Of a DNA stretch of 64,000 bases, positions 60,477 through 64,000 are shown in pieces. This DNA comes from Oscillospiraceae bacterium. Lineage in GTDB: Bacteria > Bacillota > Clostridia > Oscillospirales > Oscillospiraceae. Location: the NCBI GenBank assembly GCA_015067885.1, contig SVLO01000005.1:1-64000 (forward strand), written 5' to 3'. The stretch's first letter is position 1, and the number at the start of each line of letters is the position of its first letter. The notes beneath the pieces were generated by a model, which saw only the letters and a program-made list of their open reading frames with translations, ran no database searches and had not been told where the DNA came from. A program made the translations under genes and the position numbers.

Positions 60477-61397
60477 ATGCGTATTCTGTTTATGGGAACA
60501 CCGGATTTTGCCGTTCCTTCCCTTGAGGCGCTTGTCAAGGCCGGACACGATATCTGCGGCGTATTTACTCAGCCGGACAAGCCAAAAAACCGCGGAATGA
60601 AGCTGCAGGCACCGCCTGTAAAGGAGTTTGCCCTTGCACATAACATTCCTGTGTTTCAACCGGAAACTGTGAAGGACGGCACTGCCCTTGCCATTATTGA
60701 GCGGCTGGAGCCGGAGCTGATTGCCGTGGCTGCTTATGGACGGATCTTGCCGGTTGAGATTTTGGATTATCCTGCCTTTGGCTGTATCAATGTCCATTCG
60801 TCCTTACTGCCCAAGTATCGCGGTTCTGCCCCCATCCACTGGGCCATTCTCAACGGCGATGAAGTAAGCGGCGTAACCATTATGCACATGGCCAAGGCAA
60901 TGGATGCCGGCGATATTATTGATCAAGCCATTACCCCTATCGACCCTGACGAAACCGTAGAAACGCTCCATGACAGATTGGCTTCTATGGGTGCCGAGCT
61001 GCTGGTAGATGTTGTGGCCAGGATAAAAGCCGGAACAGCCACCCGTACTGCACAGGACGAGAGCAAGGTAACCTTTGCGCCCATGCTGTCCCGGGAACTG
61101 TCCCCCCTTGATTGGACGCGGTCCGCTCGGCAGCTGCACGATCAGGTGCGTGGCCTGGTTCCCTGGCCGGCCACCACAACGGATATTATCGGAGCGCAGC
61201 CCATCAAAATCTTTCAAACAGAGCTGACAGGGCAGAAGACAAACGCCGCTCCCGGGACCATTTTGGATGCCGGAAAGAACGGTATCGATGTTGCCTGTGG
61301 TGATGGATTTGTGCTGCGCATCAAACAGCTTCAGGCGCAGGGCGGCAAGCGCATGGCGGCCGCGGATTATTTGCGCGGCCACCCGATCAACATCTGA
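60477..61397 (+). CDS. fmt: Methionyl-tRNA formyltransferase
   Basis: 306 residues. MRILFMGTPDFAVPSLEAL opens the formyl-transfer domain; VHSSLLPKYRGSAPIHWAILNGD has the catalytic His and the SLLPKYRG loop; the C-terminal OB-like domain binds tRNA (about 210-306). AGGAAGAGGAG lies upstream. The priA-def-fmt-rsmB-rlmN-prpC order is the usual Bacillota one, but the zinc-protease gene often found between fmt and rsmB is missing. Confidence 0.97.
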   Translation: MRILFMGTPDFAVPSLEALVKAGHDICGVFTQPDKPKNRGMKLQAPPVKEFALAHNIPVFQPETVKDGTALAIIERLEPELIAVAAYGRILPVEILDYPAFGCINVHSSLLPKYRGSAPIHWAILNGDEVSGVTIMHMAKAMDAGDIIDQAITPIDPDETVETLHDRLASMGAELLVDVVARIKAGTATRTAQDESKVTFAPMLSRELSPLDWTRSARQLHDQVRGLVPWPATTTDIIGAQPIKIFQTELTGQKTNAAPGTILDAGKNGIDVACGDGFVLRIKQLQAQGGKRMAAADYLRGHPINI

Positions 61398-61419
61398 TTG
61401 AACGACAGGAGGTGTTTCC

Positions 61420-62748
61420 ATGGATGCAAGACAGGTTGCATTGCTGACCCTTTGCGCCTGCGAGCGGCAGGGGGGCTGGTCTGACGGCGTGCTAAAAAAA
61501 CAGCTGGCCCAAGCCGGACTGGACAGCCGTGATGCGGCCCTTGCCACCCAGTTGTGCTTTGGCGTGGTACAAAATCGCATTCTGCTGGATTTTTACATCT
61601 CCAAGTTTTCCAATATTCCCATTAAGCGCATGGAGAGCAAAGTGATACAAGCATTGCGTCTTGCGCTGTATCAAATGCTGTTTCTTACCCGAATTCCTCA
61701 CAGCGCTGCCGTAAACAGCGCGGTGGAGTTGACTCGCGAAAGCTGCAAAAACCCCCGGGCAGCCGGTATGGTCAACGGGATTCTCCGCGCCTTGGAGCGC
61801 AATTTGGATCAGCTGCCACTGATCGACCAGGGCGACCCGGTTACGTACCTGTCCACCCTTTACAGCCACCCAGCCTGGCTGGTGGAGCTGTGGCTGAAGC
61901 AGTTGGGCCGGGAGGAAACCGCGGCGCTTCTAGCGGCCAACAACAGCGCTCCGCCCATTACGGCGCAGGTGAACACTTGCCGCATCAGCACGCCTGCTTT
62001 ATTGGCCCGCCTGTCGGAGCAGGGGGTGGATGCTCAGTTGCATCCATGGCTGCCCGACTGCTTGATTTTGCGGGATACCGGAAGCATTGAGGCGCTGGAC
62101 AGCTTTAAGCAGGGCCTGTTCCACATCCAGGATGCAGCCAGCCGTATTGCGGTTGCAGCCGCCGGCGTAAAGCCGGGTATGCGTGTGCTGGATGCTTGCG
62201 CCGCACCGGGTGGCAAGTCCTTTTCCTTGTCACTAGACATGGAAAACAGCGGCGAGATCATTTCCTGCGATCTCCACCCGCATAAGAAAAAGCTGATTCA
62301 GGCCGGTGCCGAACGGCTGGGATTTTCAGTTATTACACCTTTGACGGCTGACGCCGGTCAGTTCCGACCGGAGTGGCAGGATGGATTTGACCTTGTGGTT
62401 GCTGACGTACCCTGTTCCGGCTTGGGTGTAATTCGCAAGAAGCCGGATATCCGCTACAAGGCACCGGAGCCTCTTGCTGATTTACCGGAGGTGCAGCTTC
62501 GAATTCTTCAAAACGTCGCCAATTATGTTCGGCCCGGCGGCGCACTGCTCTATTCAACTTGCACCCTTCTCGAACGGGAAAACAAAGCGGTTGTTACGCA
62601 ATTTTTGGCGGATAACCCGCGGTTCTGCCTTGAGGCGTTTACTCTGCCCGAGCCAATCGGCACGGCGGAGGAGGGGATGGTCACGTTGTGGCCACACCGA
62701 CATAATACGGACGGATTTTTCTTTGCAAAATTGAGGAGGCAGGCATGA
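61420..62748 (+). CDS. rsmB: 16S rRNA cytosine-967 C5-methyltransferase
   Basis: 442 residues. A NusB-like RNA-binding domain (about 1-135) leads to the SAM-dependent methyltransferase domain: DACAAPGGKSFSL binds SAM, ADVPCSGLGVIRKKPDIR carries the releasing cysteine and YSTCTLLERENKAVV the nucleophile cysteine. ACAGGAGGTG precedes the ATG. It overlaps rlmN by four bases. Confidence 0.96.
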   Translation: MDARQVALLTLCACERQGGWSDGVLKKQLAQAGLDSRDAALATQLCFGVVQNRILLDFYISKFSNIPIKRMESKVIQALRLALYQMLFLTRIPHSAAVNSAVELTRESCKNPRAAGMVNGILRALERNLDQLPLIDQGDPVTYLSTLYSHPAWLVELWLKQLGREETAALLAANNSAPPITAQVNTCRISTPALLARLSEQGVDAQLHPWLPDCLILRDTGSIEALDSFKQGLFHIQDAASRIAVAAAGVKPGMRVLDACAAPGGKSFSLSLDMENSGEIISCDLHPHKKKLIQAGAERLGFSVITPLTADAGQFRPEWQDGFDLVVADVPCSGLGVIRKKPDIRYKAPEPLADLPEVQLRILQNVANYVRPGGALLYSTCTLLERENKAVVTQFLADNPRFCLEAFTLPEPIGTAEEGMVTLWPHRHNTDGFFFAKLRRQA

Positions 62749-63791
62749 TCGACATAAAGTCCTACAACCTGACCGATATGTCTGCGCTGTTCAAGCAGTG
62801 GGGTGAGCCGGCCTTTCGTGCCAAACAGGTGTTCCGGTGGCTCCATCGTGGTGTAACTGATTTTGATGCCATGAGCGACCTATCAAAAGCTCTGCGCGAA
62901 AAGCTGTCCTCCACTTGTACCATCAGCAGCCTGCAAGTAGAGCGCAAGCAGGTTTCGGCCATCGACGGCACCATCAAATATTTGTGGCGTCTGCCCGACG
63001 GCAATTGCATTGAAACGGTGCTGATGCGCTACAAACACGGTAATACCGTGTGCATTTCCTGCCAGGTCGGGTGTCGTATGGGTTGTGCTTTCTGCGCGTC
63101 CACTTTGGGCGGCAAGGTCCGCGATCTCACTCCGGCAGAAATGCTGGATCAGGTCATGTTCACCCAGCTTGACAGCGGGGAGCAGGTGTCCAACATCGTG
63201 CTGATGGGCATTGGTGAGCCGCTGGACAATTTTGATACGGTGATGCGTTTTTTGGAGCTTGTTAATTCGCCGGACGGTTTGAATATCGGTATGCGGCACA
63301 TTTCCTTGTCCACCTGTGGTCTGGCCGACAAAATCGATTTGCTTGCACAGAGGCATCTGCAACTGACTTTGTCGGTATCTCTGCACGCGCCGGACGACGA
63401 GACGCGCTCAACCATCATGCCCGTCAACCGGGCCATCAGTGTAGACCGGCTGATGGAAGCCTGCCACAACTACTTCAACGTAACCGGGCGACGAATTTCC
63501 TTCGAGTACGCCATGATTGATGGAGTCAACGATTCCGATGCCCAGGCAGATTTATTGGCAAAGAAGATCAAAGGCATTGCCGCCCACGTCAACTTGATTC
63601 CCCTGAACCACGTGGAGGAAAGTCCCCTGAAACCCAGCCGCAGAGTCAGGCAATTTCAGCAACGGTTGGAGGAGAAGGGTATCGCCGTCACAGTACGGCG
63701 CAGGCTGGGCAGCGATATTGATGCCTCCTGCGGACAATTGCGCCGCAAGGCAATGAACAAACAGCAATCAGGAAAAGAGGCTGACACATGA
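62745..63791 (+). CDS. rlmN: 23S rRNA (A2503-C2)/tRNA(A37-C2) methyltransferase RlmN
   Basis: 348-residue radical-SAM enzyme. The cluster motif C-x3-C-x2-C is CRMGCAFC; LMGIGEPLDN and SLSTCGLAD bind SAM, and the methyl-carrying cysteine is in GSDIDASCGQL near the C-terminus, which marks RlmN rather than other radical-SAM types. Overlaps rsmB and the phosphatase gene by four bases. Cfr-type resistance is not suggested: the context is the housekeeping operon. Confidence 0.96.
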   Translation: MIDIKSYNLTDMSALFKQWGEPAFRAKQVFRWLHRGVTDFDAMSDLSKALREKLSSTCTISSLQVERKQVSAIDGTIKYLWRLPDGNCIETVLMRYKHGNTVCISCQVGCRMGCAFCASTLGGKVRDLTPAEMLDQVMFTQLDSGEQVSNIVLMGIGEPLDNFDTVMRFLELVNSPDGLNIGMRHISLSTCGLADKIDLLAQRHLQLTLSVSLHAPDDETRSTIMPVNRAISVDRLMEACHNYFNVTGRRISFEYAMIDGVNDSDAQADLLAKKIKGIAAHVNLIPLNHVEESPLKPSRRVRQFQQRLEEKGIAVTVRRRLGSDIDASCGQLRRKAMNKQQSGKEADT

Positions 63792-64000
63792 ATATGTGGG
63801 GTATAACCGACCGGGGTGTTGTCCGGGAGGAAAATCAGGACGCTTACGCCTTGCAGGTGCTGTCTGACCGACAGCAGCTTGCAGTGGTATGCGACGGCAT
63901 GGGTGGTGCCCGTGCCGGCAACATTGCCAGCACAATGGCGGTTGAAACGTTTATGGATGCGTTTTCCTCCCTTTGGGACGCCGGTGAGCGTAAGGCGGAA
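63788..64000 (+). CDS. prpC: PP2C-type Ser/Thr protein phosphatase (PrpC/Stp), 5' part
   Basis: The first 71 codons are visible. They read WGITDRGVVREENQDAY, the N-terminal metal-binding motif of PP2C phosphatases, and VVCDGMGGARAGNIAS, the second aspartate motif. The partner kinase gene prkC normally follows and would lie beyond the window. The ATG overlaps the rlmN stop. The rest of the gene is cut by the window edge. Confidence 0.9.
   Translation, partial: MNMWGITDRGVVREENQDAYALQVLSDRQQLAVVCDGMGGARAGNIASTMAVETFMDAFSSLWDAGERKAE

Noticed and set aside
62745-63791. Cfr-type antibiotic resistance methylase
   Set aside because: The gene lies in the def-fmt-rsmB housekeeping operon and its sequence follows RlmN.
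1-64000. CRISPR arrays, prophage, insertion sequences or integrases
   Set aside because: No regularly spaced direct repeats, no transposase or integrase motifs, and no phage structural genes were seen in any frame.

Overview
The window reads as chromosomal core DNA of a spore-forming, low-oxygen Bacillota bacterium of class Clostridia, most likely an Oscillospirales/Oscillospiraceae-type gut organism. Grounds for this are the GC-rich coding sequence with strong AGGAGG-type ribosome sites, the sporulation genes (sigG, a ylmC/ymxH-type PRC-barrel gene, gerW/ytfJ, a dacF-type carboxypeptidase), the clostridial ispH-rpsA gene fusion, a T-box leader, and an S-layer-homology (SLH) surface protein. 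The genus call is inference. No prophage, insertion sequence, CRISPR array or plasmid gene was seen; almost everything is dense operons with 1-4 base overlaps.

Layout. 1-6.2 kb (minus strand): a very large secreted protein with carbohydrate-binding-like repeats, an Asp-box (sialidase-like) propeller and three C-terminal SLH repeats, followed by the first codons of what looks like a sister gene. 6.3-15.9 kb: one long operon nusB, tsaD-like, xseA, xseB, ispA, dxs, tlyA, nadK, argR, recN and a tiny membrane peptide. 15.9-18.5 kb: a T-box leader with a probable tyrosine specifier, an EamA transporter and tyrS. 18.5-23.1 kb: a CarD-type regulator, two serine tRNAs, a sugar-isomerase-like protein, a histidine phosphatase, a CPBP membrane protease, sigG and the ylmC-like gene. 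23.1-29 kb: rplS, then a small hydrolase/acyltransferase/lactate-racemase (larA) cassette running into rbgA, rnhB and yraN. 29-38 kb: thrC, a metallophosphoesterase, and the protein quality-control block tig, clpP, clpX, lon, engB. 38-42.4 kb: scpA, scpB, DUF2953, gerW, dacF-like, rluB. 42.4-48 kb: an RpiR regulator, an HI0933-type flavoprotein, cmk, plsC and the ispH-rpsA fusion. 48-51.3 kb: a second CarD-type regulator, ispD, ispF, and a DUF3343/cysteine desulfurase pair. 51.4-55.5 kb: cdaA, cdaR, an RseC-like protein, a DUF5685 protein and a J-domain protein. 55.5-64 kb: yicC, remA, gmk, rpoZ, priA, def, fmt, rsmB, rlmN and the start of a PP2C phosphatase gene.

Themes. Five isoprenoid genes (dxs, ispA, ispH, ispD, ispF) lie here in three separate operons, so the cell uses the MEP route. 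Translation (tyrS, L19, S1, Def, Fmt, RsmB, RlmN, RluB, RbgA, EngB), proteolysis (ClpXP, Lon, trigger factor) and DNA maintenance (XseAB, RecN, RnhB, PriA, ScpAB) dominate. The least understood parts, and my best candidates for new biology, are the RseC-like/DUF5685/J-domain trio (the DUF5685 protein carries two Asp-rich motifs arranged like those of all-alpha isoprenoid synthases), the GDSL/alpha-beta hydrolase/GNAT-like/LarA cassette, the T-box-linked EamA transporter, the 25-residue peptide behind recN, and the histone-H1-like tail on trigger factor. All calls are from reading the sequence; no database search was run.
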